A stretch of 22,382 nucleotides of DNA from a bacterium. Its GTDB lineage: Bacteria; Patescibacteriota; Andersenbacteria; UBA10190. Shown here piece after piece: positions 14,428 through 20,663 of the stretch; within the stretch, counting starts at the first letter, position 1, and every line of letters starts with the position of its first letter. Both the position numbers and the translations under genes were made by a program. Where the stretch lies: NCBI GenBank assembly GCA_002686445.1, contig NZCO01000028.1, positions 1-22,382 of the forward strand. The letters are read 5' to 3'. A model generated the notes under the pieces. That model made no database searches, was not told the origin of the DNA, and saw only the letters and a list, made by a program, of their open reading frames with translations.

Positions 14428-14478
14428 AAGAAGGGTAAACCCCCTACGCGAGTAGCTAAGTGGCGTAGTTATGGCCGT

Positions 14479-14484
14479 ATTGTA
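14479..14484 (-). promoter_or_regulatory. -10 box of the lamin-tail gene
   Basis: TACAAT (5 of 6) on the minus strand ends exactly 6 bases before an in-frame ATA codon (14470-14472). The spacing equals that of the leaderless genes in this window. No -35 is visible. Confidence 0.5.
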
Positions 14485-14611
14485 GCATCCAGGGACGTGG
14501 CCTTGCGCTTATTGACGCAAAATGTAATACCAATGACATAACCATTCGGTTAGTGAATAGTTCTTTTCACGCAAGGTCCCGTTCGGCGTCACCACATAGA
14601 TGAGGTGTCCA

Positions 14612-15100
14612 ATGAATCCGCCCCAACCACCCCCTGTTAGCTTAGATCTCGACGAGCACCAGACTTTGTTTCAATGGGGCATGTGCTCCAGTATTCGTTT
14701 ACCCGCTACCGCAGCCGCAGTATGTGCTTACACGCTCGCGCTATTCCACACACTGTGCGATCGAGGCTGGAACCACTCTGAAGCATTTCAGTACTCGTTA
14801 GCTGTTGAAAGCGCGTTGATGATTGCGATCAAGTACAGCATGCCCCACGTTGCTGATCATTCGCGTGTGACGATCGACCGTGCTATCTCCGATACCGCGA
14901 TTGAAATCCGCATCACTCACATGGGCAAGCCCGTTCTGTTTAGTCCAGTGGTTTGGTTCGCTGCGCACTATCCAATCATTGATGCTTACCCTGGTCCGGC
15001 GACCATCTATGCTCGCGCGGTACTGTTACTGACTGGCGGCAAACCCTCTTATAGCAGCGATGGCAATCTCGTCATCCTGTATCGAAAAAGGGCTGCCTAA
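14612..15100 (+). CDS. Degenerate RsbW-like (HATPase_c) paralogue, probably not ATP-binding
   Basis: The protein has 162 residues. The middle part (CDRGWNHSEAFQYSLAVES, then ALMIAIKYS) aligns with the N-box region of the two following genes (for example LGW...LSVEEAVMNAIKHGN). The Asn that binds Mg-ATP is replaced by Ile, and the DxGxGF box (ITHMGKPVLF here) and the G-R-G box are lost. It is therefore likely a pseudo-kinase version of an anti-sigma-type ATPase, perhaps a binding partner of its neighbours; this role is inferred. The start at 14612 is chosen because AGGTG lies just upstream; an ATG four codons earlier (14600) overlaps that sequence. It has its own terminator. A possible -35 (TTGACG, 14512-14517) is upstream, but the -10 is unclear. 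Confidence 0.72.
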   Translation: MNPPQPPPVSLDLDEHQTLFQWGMCSSIRLPATAAAVCAYTLALFHTLCDRGWNHSEAFQYSLAVESALMIAIKYSMPHVADHSRVTIDRAISDTAIEIRITHMGKPVLFSPVVWFAAHYPIIDAYPGPATIYARAVLLLTGGKPSYSSDGNLVILYRKRAA

Positions 15101-15116
15101 CAAAAATCAACCCAAC

Positions 15117-15143
15117 GCTGATCCCCAGGGATCAGCTTTTTTT
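15117..15143 (+). terminator. Intrinsic terminator
   Basis: A perfect 8-bp stem (GCTGATCC / GGATCAGC, CCAG loop) is followed by seven T. It ends the degenerate ATPase gene. Confidence 0.92.
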
Positions 15144-15153
15144 ATAGCTACCC

Positions 15154-15182
15154 TTGACATATTCATGTTTTGGGTTTATACT
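15154..15182 (+). promoter_or_regulatory. Strong sigma-70-type promoter
   Basis: A perfect TTGACA (15154-15159), a 17-base spacer and TATACT (15177-15182, 5 of 6) lie immediately after the preceding terminator. The leader is about 65 bases and ends in GGAG before the ATG at 15255. Confidence 0.88.
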
Positions 15183-15254
15183 GCCTTCAACGTATTTTGA
15201 CCTTTCACAACCCTAGAAGGCTCATTGCTTTCGCAGACCCCAGGAGTAAGCATC

Positions 15255-15779
15255 ATGACTGCTGCTACCTACTACCGTTCGACTACGACCGATGTGTACT
15301 CCGCAGAATTCACAATTTCCAATGACCCGGAGCTGGTCCTCGCCATCTTGAACGAAACGAGGGATCATCTAGACAAACTCGGCTGGGGAGCTGATAGCTG
15401 TCGGTTATGCGTCGCGTTGGAAGAGGCTCTCAACAACGCCCTGTACCACGGCAATCTGGAACTCGATTCAAAGCTGAGGGAGGGAGCTCGCGCAGAATTC
15501 CGCCGGCTCTTTTTTGAGCGCTCGACAATGATGCCTTACCAGGGCCGCAGGATTTACGGCACTTTCCGTCTCTCCAAGGAGACGGTTGAGTTTGTTGTTC
15601 GCGATGACGGTGACGGTTTCGACCCCAGCACCCTAGCAGACCCCACCGTGGAAGAAAACTTGGATAAACCCTCGGGTCGAGGCGTACTGCTCATCCGTGC
15701 GTTCTGTGACGACGTGTCACATAACGACAAAGGCAACGAGATAAGGATGTCCAAAACGCAGTCCAATGGCCAACCGTAA
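15255..15779 (+). CDS. RsbW/SpoIIAB-type ATP-binding protein (anti-sigma factor-like)
   Basis: The protein has 174 residues of the GHKL ATPase fold. The N-box is EEALNNALYHGN (E and N intact), the G1 box is VRDDGDGFDP and the G2 region is SGRGVLLIRAF, followed by DVSHNDKGNEI. Small stand-alone proteins of this kind are serine kinases or anti-sigma factors (RsbW, SpoIIAB) that switch partners by phosphorylating an anti-sigma antagonist. No sigma factor or STAS-domain partner is in the window, so the target is unknown. A stretch of about 30 residues after the N-box (KLREGARAEFRRLFFER) is longer than in its neighbour. The ATG at 15255 follows GGAG at about 9 bases; the frame extends to 15225. 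It is a single-gene unit with a strong promoter and terminator. Confidence 0.88.
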   Translation: MTAATYYRSTTTDVYSAEFTISNDPELVLAILNETRDHLDKLGWGADSCRLCVALEEALNNALYHGNLELDSKLREGARAEFRRLFFERSTMMPYQGRRIYGTFRLSKETVEFVVRDDGDGFDPSTLADPTVEENLDKPSGRGVLLIRAFCDDVSHNDKGNEIRMSKTQSNGQP

Positions 15780-15794
15780 CAAAAGATTAACAAA

Positions 15795-15817
15795 GCCGAC
15801 AAGAAGTCGGCTTTTTT
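15795..15817 (+). terminator. Intrinsic terminator
   Basis: A 6-bp GC stem (GCCGAC / GTCGGC, AAGAA loop), extended by flanking A-T pairs, is followed by TTTTTT. Confidence 0.9.
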
Positions 15818-15819
15818 GC

Positions 15820-15866
15820 TTTACTGCAGTAAAAAACTTGCATCATTTAGCCAGATATCGTATAGC
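15820..15866 (+). promoter_or_regulatory. Promoter with upstream perfect palindrome
   Basis: TTGCAT (15838-15843, 4 of 6), a 17-base spacer and TATAGC (15861-15866, 4 of 6) form the promoter. A perfect 14-base palindrome TTTACTGCAGTAAA (15820-15833) ends 4 bases before the -35, a position suited to an activator or repressor site. Confidence 0.6.
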
Positions 15867-15938
15867 AATAACAGGCAAACGAACCTTGTAGGCACTTTCA
15901 CAACCTTTCGCTACTTCTTTTCAACAGGGGAGTCCCCC

Positions 15939-16493
15939 ATGAGCGACAACGTAAGAGTCATCCGACTGCCAGGAGACGCTGTCGGATTCCCTGGGGGTCC
16001 GGGTGATCCATTCACAGGATTCACAGTTGGTCTCGCTTCCGAAACGGAGACAGTCGCAGAAGTGCAAGCTCCGTTTCGCCGACTAATTGACGCGATCCTT
16101 GAACGACTCGCCTCGCTTGGCTGGAGCGAAGACGATCCTGACGTCGGCACATTTGGTATTCATTTGTCTGTCGAAGAAGCGGTGATGAATGCCATCAAGC
16201 ACGGCAACCAACGAGAAACCGACAAGGTAGTCACGGTCACGATCAGCATGACGCCTGAGTGCTTCACCATTGTGGTGGAAGATGAGGGTACCGGATTTGA
16301 TCTAGCCGCTGTCCCTTGCTGCACCGACGAGGAAAACCTGGAGCTGCCCAGTGGTCGTGGCTTGATGCTGATGGAAACCTTCATGTCATCGCGCGACTAT
16401 AACGACCCGGGTAACTGTGTCACTCTCGTGTTGGATATCGAGACCAAACGGCGGCAGGTTGCTGAACGCCCGCCCGAGCCTGTCGAAGCCTAA
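15939..16493 (+). CDS. RsbW/SpoIIAB-type ATP-binding protein (anti-sigma factor-like)
   Basis: The protein has 184 residues and a complete set of GHKL motifs: the N-box EEAVMNAIKHGN, the G1 box VEDEGTGFD and the G2 region SGRGLMLMETF, then SRDYNDPGNCVTLVLD. The (H/Y)NDxGN ending is shared with the preceding paralogue and seems particular to this pair. The first 40 or so residues are Gly/Pro-rich (PGDAVGFPGGPGDPFTGF) and differ from the paralogue, so they may choose the partner. The predicted role is an ATP-dependent anti-sigma or switch kinase, with the partner unknown. The ATG at 15939 is preceded by GGGGAG at about 7 bases; the frame begins earlier, at 15816, but across the promoter. It forms its own unit, ending in a strong terminator. 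Confidence 0.88.
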   Translation: MSDNVRVIRLPGDAVGFPGGPGDPFTGFTVGLASETETVAEVQAPFRRLIDAILERLASLGWSEDDPDVGTFGIHLSVEEAVMNAIKHGNQRETDKVVTVTISMTPECFTIVVEDEGTGFDLAAVPCCTDEENLELPSGRGLMLMETFMSSRDYNDPGNCVTLVLDIETKRRQVAERPPEPVEA

Positions 16494-16505
16494 CAACAAC
16501 CCACG

Positions 16506-16530
16506 GCCGATCATCATGATCGGCTTTTTT
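16506..16530 (+). terminator. Intrinsic terminator
   Basis: A perfect 8-bp stem (GCCGATCA / TGATCGGC, TCA loop) is followed by TTTTTT. It insulates the next gene, whose own -10 box starts 11 bases later. Confidence 0.92.
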
Positions 16531-16540
16531 CTTTTTTCGC

Positions 16541-16546
16541 TACACT
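16541..16546 (+). promoter_or_regulatory. Leaderless -10 box of the phosphatidyltransferase gene
   Basis: TACACT lies directly after the terminator and ends exactly 6 bases before the ATG at 16553. There is no room for a ribosome binding site, so the mRNA should start at or next to the ATG. Confidence 0.65.
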
Positions 16547-16552
16547 ACAAGC

Positions 16553-17164
16553 ATGACCCCACACGGAATATATAGCAGCGGTGAGCTCCGCTACATGCGT
16601 GCTTGGCAGCAGCGTAAAGACACAGTGCTGTTACCCGTCACCAAGCTGCTCAACTTCTTGGGAATAAAACCAGTCGCCGTGAGCGTCGCGGGTATCCTCG
16701 TTGCTGGTATAACGCTGTGGTTGTCGTTTGTGTATACAACTCCCGGATATTTTTTACTGGGGCTACTGGCGCACGTTGTCATAGATGGTATCGATGGATC
16801 ACTAGCTAGAAATCACCGACTCGATACTGATTCCGGCGCTCTGGTGGATACGGTGGCAGACTATGTGGTGAGTATTATGGCGCTCACCTTTATCGCCCGC
16901 TTTACCCCGATCCCCTTGTGGCTACTGACCAGCGTGGGAGCCATCTATGGTTTGTTACTGGCTATCGCATACATTCGCAACGAGCGCGGCATCCCCTATC
17001 GCTTCATGCCACGCGGACGCCTCGGCCTCTACGTGCTGCTCTTCGTCCACATCTGGGCTGGCGTCCTGATACTGGCACCAGCGCTCTTGACCTGGCTCGT
17101 CCTTAGTCTGTGGTTGTTGGTGACTGGTGTACGTGCGCTGCAACAACAGCGTCGCCCGCTATAG
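16553..17164 (+). CDS. CDP-alcohol phosphatidyltransferase family protein
   Basis: The protein has 203 residues with five or six hydrophobic helices. The full catalytic signature D-x2-D-G-x2-A-R-x8-G-x3-D-x3-D is present (DGIDGSLARNHRLDTDSG, then ALVDTVAD, about residues 77-103). The family swaps CMP of a CDP-alcohol for another alcohol in the membrane, making phosphatidylglycerol phosphate, phosphatidylserine, phosphatidylinositol phosphate or similar lipids. The substrate cannot be told from the sequence, so no gene symbol is given. It indicates at least one step of phospholipid synthesis. The ATG at 16553 is supported by the TACACT-6-ATG leaderless arrangement. Its last 6 bases overlap the end of the convergent ruvB gene. 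Confidence 0.92.
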   Translation: MTPHGIYSSGELRYMRAWQQRKDTVLLPVTKLLNFLGIKPVAVSVAGILVAGITLWLSFVYTTPGYFLLGLLAHVVIDGIDGSLARNHRLDTDSGALVDTVADYVVSIMALTFIARFTPIPLWLLTSVGAIYGLLLAIAYIRNERGIPYRFMPRGRLGLYVLLFVHIWAGVLILAPALLTWLVLSLWLLVTGVRALQQQRRPL

Positions 17165-18184
17165 CAGCGTGCCTTGGTCGGCGGCCTCGCCGATGTGCAC
17201 TCGACCGCTATCAGTAATGCTCCGCCCTCGAGGAGTGCGCTGAATAAATCCGCATTGTAATAGGAATGGTTCGATCACCTCAACGATGGTGCGTTCTTCT
17301 TCGGCCGTGACTGAAGCCAGCGTCTGCAAACCAACTGGACCGCCATCGAAGTGCTTGATCATCGCCTGCAATACTCGTCGGTCGGCTACATCAAGTCCCG
17401 CTTGGTCTACCTCTAATAGATCCAGCGCTTCACTCACTGCTTGGTGGTTGATACGTGCGTATCCCTCAACCTGCGCGTAATCACGCACGCGCTTGAGCAA
17501 GCGATTCGCAATGCGAGGTGTGCGCCGACAGCGCCGACTGATCTCGGCCACACTTTCGTCATCAATCGCGACATGCAGCAACCCTGCCGAGCGGTGAATG
17601 ATCTGCTTCATTTCTTCTTCACTGTAGAAGGACAACCGATAGGTCATGCCAAAGCGATCTCGTAGGGGTGAACCGAGCATGCCGATGCGCGTCGTGGCAC
17701 CAACTAAGGTAAAGCGTGGTAAGTCGAGCCGCAGAGTCTTAGCGCCTGGGCCTTGGCCAACCACTAAATCCAGCGCATAATCTTCCATCGCCGGATATAG
17801 CACTTCTTCCACTGATCGCTGCAGGCGATGGATCTCGTCAATAAAGAGGACATCGCCTGGCTGCAGGCTGGTCAAGACACCAGCCAAATCTGCAATCTTG
17901 GTCAGCGCCGGACCGGCAGTGATACGAATACTGGTGTTGAGCTCGCGCGCCACGATTTGTCCTAGGCTCGTTTTGCCTAACCCTGGTGGTCCGGCTAATA
18001 GCAAATGTTCGAGAGCCTCTCCGCGATCTTTGGTCGCTTGTAAGAAAACACGGAGCGATTTCTTTAAGGCCCCTTGGCCAATAAAGTCATCGAGCAGTTG
18101 CGGGCGCAGCGTGCCATCAAGCGAAGTATCTTCATCCGTCTTCGTTGCCGCGACCACGGCCGTCTTGGTCTCCTCAATAGCCAT
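17159..18184 (-). CDS. ruvB: Holliday junction branch migration helicase RuvB
   Basis: The protein has 341 residues. LRPQLLDDFIGQ (about 26-37) opens the AAA+ domain. Walker A is GPPGLGKT (65-72), Walker B is VLFIDEIHRL, sensor 1 is LVGATTRIG and the arginine finger is in LRDRFG. The C-terminal winged-helix with GPVGLQTLA and the ending GFIQRTPRGR is present. RuvB hexamers pump DNA through the RuvA-bound Holliday junction. The frame opens at 18292, but the ATG at 18184 is chosen: TACAAT ends 6 bases before it, and the extra N terminus would be encoded largely by a palindromic element. An ATG at 18187 is adjacent. ruvA is not in the window, and ruvC lies 2 kb away on the other strand, unlike the common ruvC-ruvA-ruvB cluster. 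Confidence 0.95.
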   Translation of the reverse strand: MAIEETKTAVVAATKTDEDTSLDGTLRPQLLDDFIGQGALKKSLRVFLQATKDRGEALEHLLLAGPPGLGKTSLGQIVARELNTSIRITAGPALTKIADLAGVLTSLQPGDVLFIDEIHRLQRSVEEVLYPAMEDYALDLVVGQGPGAKTLRLDLPRFTLVGATTRIGMLGSPLRDRFGMTYRLSFYSEEEMKQIIHRSAGLLHVAIDDESVAEISRRCRRTPRIANRLLKRVRDYAQVEGYARINHQAVSEALDLLEVDQAGLDVADRRVLQAMIKHFDGGPVGLQTLASVTAEEERTIVEVIEPFLLQCGFIQRTPRGRSITDSGRVHIGEAADQGTLL

Positions 18185-18190
18185 CATCGT

Positions 18191-18196
18191 ATTGTA
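18191..18196 (-). promoter_or_regulatory. Leaderless -10 box of ruvB
   Basis: On the minus strand TACAAT (5 of 6) ends 6 bases before the ATG at 18184 (3 bases before the ATG at 18187). No Shine-Dalgarno sequence and no clear -35 are present. Confidence 0.55.
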
Positions 18197-18253
18197 CGCA
18201 AGATTGGCCTTACGCGCACGGCCACTCAAAGGTGGATTATTGGGAGCCGGTAA

Positions 18254-18300
18254 CGCCCCGTGGCCCTGCCGATCGACAGGCAGGTTTGCCACGGGGGGCG
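18254..18300. repeat. Palindromic element upstream of ruvB
   Basis: CCCCGTGGC and GCCACGGGG form an outer stem, and CCTGCC / GGCAGG (18265-18270, 18279-18284) an inner one, with an 8-base loop and a TTT bulge, 15 bp in all. There is no T run, so it is not a terminator. The CCTGCC/GGCAGG core resembles the elements in and near polA. Confidence 0.6.
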
Positions 18301-18315
18301 AATGGATCGCTTTAT

Positions 18316-18344
18316 TTGACCTAGTTTGGCATGTTTGATACAGT
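18316..18344 (+). promoter_or_regulatory. Promoter of the candidate structured RNA
   Basis: TTGACC (18316-18321, 5 of 6), a 17-base spacer and TACAGT (18339-18344, 4 of 6) predict a transcript start near 18351, one base before the closing helix of the candidate RNA. Confidence 0.6.
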
Positions 18345-18350
18345 CCCTGG

Positions 18351-18500
18351 TTCCTCTTTTAGCAGCTGTAGACATTGCTTTTGTGGGGTTTGTGCCAAGA
18401 CCTGGGCGCCCGTGGTCCTCTACCCTTGTTGGTTTAGGTACTGCTACGCTCCTCGACACAGATCTTTCTCGTGTCTACAGCTGCTAGAGGGGGATTTTTT
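18351..18500 (+). ncRNA. Candidate structured non-coding RNA, about 150 nt
   Basis: The first and last parts (18352-18374 and 18472-18494) pair as an uninterrupted 23-bp helix that includes TAGCAGCTGTAGACA / TGTCTACAGCTGCTA. It needs three G-U pairs, as expected for RNA rather than a DNA palindrome. TTTTTT follows at once (18495-18500), so the closing helix doubles as a terminator. A promoter ends 7 bases upstream of the start. Inside the 97-nt interior, GTGGGG/CTCTAC and GACCTGG/CCGTGGTC can pair. The overall form, a rod closed by a long terminal helix, resembles 6S RNA, but I see no diagnostic 6S sequence. SRP RNA, RNase P RNA and tmRNA signatures are absent. No protein is likely here. Confidence 0.65.
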
Positions 18501-18516
18501 ATTGAACCTCCGCACT

Positions 18517-18562
18517 GAAGGCTCACTAGAATACTGGCGAAGCCAGATATTCGTGAGCCTTC
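18517..18562. repeat. Long near-perfect hairpin
   Basis: Three stacked stems, GAAGGCTCAC/GTGAGCCTTC, GAATA/TATTC and CTGGC/GCCAG, close on a GAA loop with bulges of only two (TA) and one (A) bases, 20 bp in total. No T run follows, so it is not a terminator. It lies just after the candidate RNA and may belong to a second RNA or a small repeat. Confidence 0.7.
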
Positions 18563-18710
18563 GCCTATCTGTTTGGCCAATTTCTTCGTTGCCAAGCTCC
18601 GTGGACTCTCTCGCCGTATTACGTATACGGCTCGGTCGTCTACTCGCTTGCGTCTCGAACTTGGTCAAATGCGAAAGTTCTATATTCTTTAGACTTAAAT
18701 AGCTTCCGAT
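18563..18710. other. Gene-free spacer before the 18723 gene
   Basis: I see no gene here. It contains one 7-bp hairpin (GCCGTAT / ATACGGC, 18613-18631) without a T run. A frame across it (18331-18702) has protein-unlike composition. Confidence 0.5.
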
Positions 18711-18716
18711 TATAAT
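18688..18716 (+). promoter_or_regulatory. Leaderless promoter of the 18723 gene
   Basis: A perfect TATAAT (18711-18716) ends exactly 6 bases before the ATG at 18723; TTTAGA (18688-18693, 4 of 6) lies 17 bases upstream. There is no Shine-Dalgarno sequence. Confidence 0.75.
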
Positions 18717-18722
18717 TAATCT

Positions 18723-19415
18723 ATGAGAACTCGTTCCGCCGCTATAGCCCTAGGCCTCGTCATTATTCTGACGCCGCTCTTTTTTTTGGGTGAGCGGCTC
18801 TTGGGCGATACCTGGCGTCAGCCGTTGGTGGTACCAACTCTCGAAGGAGACCCACCAGACGGCACACAGCTTTTTGACTCTGGCACACTCATGCCAACGA
18901 CCATTGATGATGTCGTTACGTTCACCGCAGCTGATAATCCGGTCTTCGTAGCTGGCAATGTGGTTATAAGTCCCGGTGCAGCAGTGGTTTTTGATCCAGG
19001 AACGGTAGTGGTGACCGTTGAGTTCGCGAGCATTCATGTGTACGGCACCTTAACGAGCCGCGGCACGGTGGAGGCGCCTATTAGCTTTAGCTCGAACATG
19101 GCGCATTGGAACGAGCGAACCTGGTCAGGCATACTCGCCCACTCGGGCGGCCAGGTGAGCCTCACGCACACGAATATTAGTCATGCCGCACCAGCGCTCT
19201 CTTGTTTACCGGGGAGCGCAGTCACCGGTACTGCTGTCAATATTACGCTGTCGCTGACTGGCCTATATGACGAGTCAGACAATTGCGTTCTCACCGACAG
19301 TAGAATCCAGACTGTTGCCGATGGAGTGGTCAGTGTTGGCAGTGAGCCCACCCTTATCGATACGATCATTGACGCCGGGAACCAGGAAATCCGTGTCAGT
19401 ACACCAGCGCCCTAG
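18723..19415 (+). CDS. Exported or membrane-anchored beta-rich protein
   Basis: The protein has 230 residues. The N terminus (basic MRTR, then a hydrophobic stretch to about residue 25) is a signal anchor or signal peptide. The rest is Val/Thr/Ser/Gly-rich with short regular strands: GNVVISPGAAVVFDPGTVVV, then IHVYGTLTSRGTVEAPISFSS, WSGILAHSGGQVSLTHTNIS and further repeats. The pattern (G-I-x-V-x-x-G-x-L-x-x-x-G) is that of right-handed parallel beta-helix or adhesin-like proteins, so an extracellular structural or binding role is likely; no catalytic residues can be assigned. Translation is probably leaderless. It precedes yebC by 18 bases on the same strand, so readthrough into yebC and ruvC is likely. 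Confidence 0.75.
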   Translation: MRTRSAAIALGLVIILTPLFFLGERLLGDTWRQPLVVPTLEGDPPDGTQLFDSGTLMPTTIDDVVTFTAADNPVFVAGNVVISPGAAVVFDPGTVVVTVEFASIHVYGTLTSRGTVEAPISFSSNMAHWNERTWSGILAHSGGQVSLTHTNISHAAPALSCLPGSAVTGTAVNITLSLTGLYDESDNCVLTDSRIQTVADGVVSVGSEPTLIDTIIDAGNQEIRVSTPAP

Positions 19416-19433
19416 GGCAACCACTCATTACGT

Positions 19434-20135
19434 ATGTCTGGACATTCTAAGTGGCACAAAATTCGTCACAAGAAAGAAGCGACTGACGGCAAAAAAAGTA
19501 AACTCTTTGGCCAGTTGTCTCGTGATATTAAGATTGCCGCTCGTCGTGGTACCGATCCGGCTCAAAACAACCAACTGCGCGAAGCAATTGAACGAGCAAA
19601 AAAAATGAATTTACCGCAGGGCAATATTGACCGGTTGCTATCTACCTCAAGTGATGACACCAAAAGTGTTACCTACGAGGGATATGGCCCGGGCGGCGTA
19701 GCACTTCTAATTGCCACCGAAACTGACAGCACTAATCGCACCGTAGCCGAGTTGCGCAACATACTTAAAGATCACCACGGCCAGCTCGAACCTGGCGGCA
19801 GCGTACAGTGGAAATTTTCACCACAATTCACAGTCGAGGCACAAATCAGTGGCGATCACGATGAAATCGAGCTGGCGTTGATCGATGCGGGTGCGGACGA
19901 TATGAACTGGGACGGGGATGCTGTATCAATAATCGGCTCACCGCAGGCTCGAGCCGATCTAGAGGCCGCACTGGCTGCACTATCAGCAACGATAAGCTCG
20001 ATGGAGGTAGCGCAAGTCGCCGTAGCCGATCAGCAAGTAACACTGAACGAGAAGCAGGCGGAACAATTTGCCAACTTACTTGCAGCAATAGAGGAACACA
20101 CCGACGTCATTACTGTGTATAGCGACGCGGGCTAA
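19434..20135 (+). CDS. yebC: YebC/TACO1 family protein
   Basis: The protein has 233 residues, the usual length. It starts with the signature MSGHSKWHKIRHKKEATDGK, then KSKLFGQLSRDIKIAARRG, NLPQGNIDRLL and the conserved YEGYGPGGVALLIATETDS, N-R-T and GQLEPGGSVQWKF. The family has been called a transcriptional regulator, but its mitochondrial and bacterial members also act in translation by relieving ribosome stalling. It commonly sits next to ruvC, as here (18 bases upstream). The start is fixed by the conserved N terminus. No Shine-Dalgarno sequence and no -10 at the leaderless distance are visible, so its translation signal is unclear. Confidence 0.95.
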   Translation: MSGHSKWHKIRHKKEATDGKKSKLFGQLSRDIKIAARRGTDPAQNNQLREAIERAKKMNLPQGNIDRLLSTSSDDTKSVTYEGYGPGGVALLIATETDSTNRTVAELRNILKDHHGQLEPGGSVQWKFSPQFTVEAQISGDHDEIELALIDAGADDMNWDGDAVSIIGSPQARADLEAALAALSATISSMEVAQVAVADQQVTLNEKQAEQFANLLAAIEEHTDVITVYSDAG

Positions 20136-20141
20136 CTGTTG

Positions 20142-20147
20142 TAGACT
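20142..20147 (+). promoter_or_regulatory. Possible leaderless -10 box of ruvC
   Basis: TAGACT (4 of 6) ends exactly 6 bases before the ruvC ATG and overlaps the spacer after yebC. No -35 or Shine-Dalgarno sequence is evident. Confidence 0.45.
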
Positions 20148-20153
20148 AACCGC

Positions 20154-20639
20154 ATGATTATTCTCGGCCTGGATCCGGGTATTGCCCGCACCGGCTTCGG
20201 TGTTATCGACACCAATACTGATGCTCTTTTTTTACGGTGCGGCTGCTTGACTACCGGCCCGGAGCAAGCCAGCGAAGATCGCCTGCAAGAGATTGGCGCT
20301 GATCTCGAACATCTCATCGCTGCCACCAAGCCTGATCGCGCAATTGTTGAGACCGTTTTGTTCGGTAATAACAGAAAGACGGCAATGCTAACCGCTGAAA
20401 CGCGCGGCATGTTGCTGTATATACTGCGCAAAAATAAGATTGCCGTCAGTAGCTTGACTCCACTGCAGATAAAATCGCGGTTGACAGGATACGGCCAAGC
20501 GAGTAAATCACAAGTGCAGCATGTAGTTACGCAGCGGCTCAAGTTAACAACAATCCCCGAACCAGACGACGCCGCTGACGCTTTGGCCGCAGCTCTGTGT
20601 ATCGCCGATGAGCCCGTTGCCAGCCTCCTGCCTGCTTAA
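20154..20639 (+). CDS. ruvC: Holliday junction endonuclease RuvC
   Basis: The protein has 161 residues, close to the family norm. The RNase H-like catalytic residues are intact: D7 in ILGLDPGIARTGFGVI, E66 in AIVETVLFG, and the pair D139/D142 in PDDAADALAAAL. The basic DNA-binding segment (RLTGYGQASKSQVQHVV) is present. RuvC cuts Holliday junctions symmetrically in the RuvABC resolvasome; ruvB is also in this window, ruvA is not. The ATG at 20154 gives the standard N terminus (MIILGLDPG) and lies 6 bases after a TAGACT box. Confidence 0.96.
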   Translation: MIILGLDPGIARTGFGVIDTNTDALFLRCGCLTTGPEQASEDRLQEIGADLEHLIAATKPDRAIVETVLFGNNRKTAMLTAETRGMLLYILRKNKIAVSSLTPLQIKSRLTGYGQASKSQVQHVVTQRLKLTTIPEPDDAADALAAALCIADEPVASLLPA

Positions 20640-20663
20640 AGAACCAGTAACATAACCAAACAT

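Noticed and set aside
18185..18292. Longer RuvB N terminus from 18292
   Set aside because: It adds 36 residues not found in RuvB and is encoded across a palindrome; a -10 box sits just before the ATG at 18184.
18352..18494. Reading the 15-bp terminal inverted repeats as a miniature transposable element
   Set aside because: The helix continues to 23 bp only with G-U pairs, a promoter and T run fit its ends, and no target duplication flanks it. An RNA gene explains more of the data.
18331..18702. Open frame of 123 codons across the 18185-18722 spacer
   Set aside because: It overlaps the candidate RNA and the hairpins, has a composition rich in Cys, Ser and Arg unlike the true genes, and has no ribosome binding site or leaderless box.
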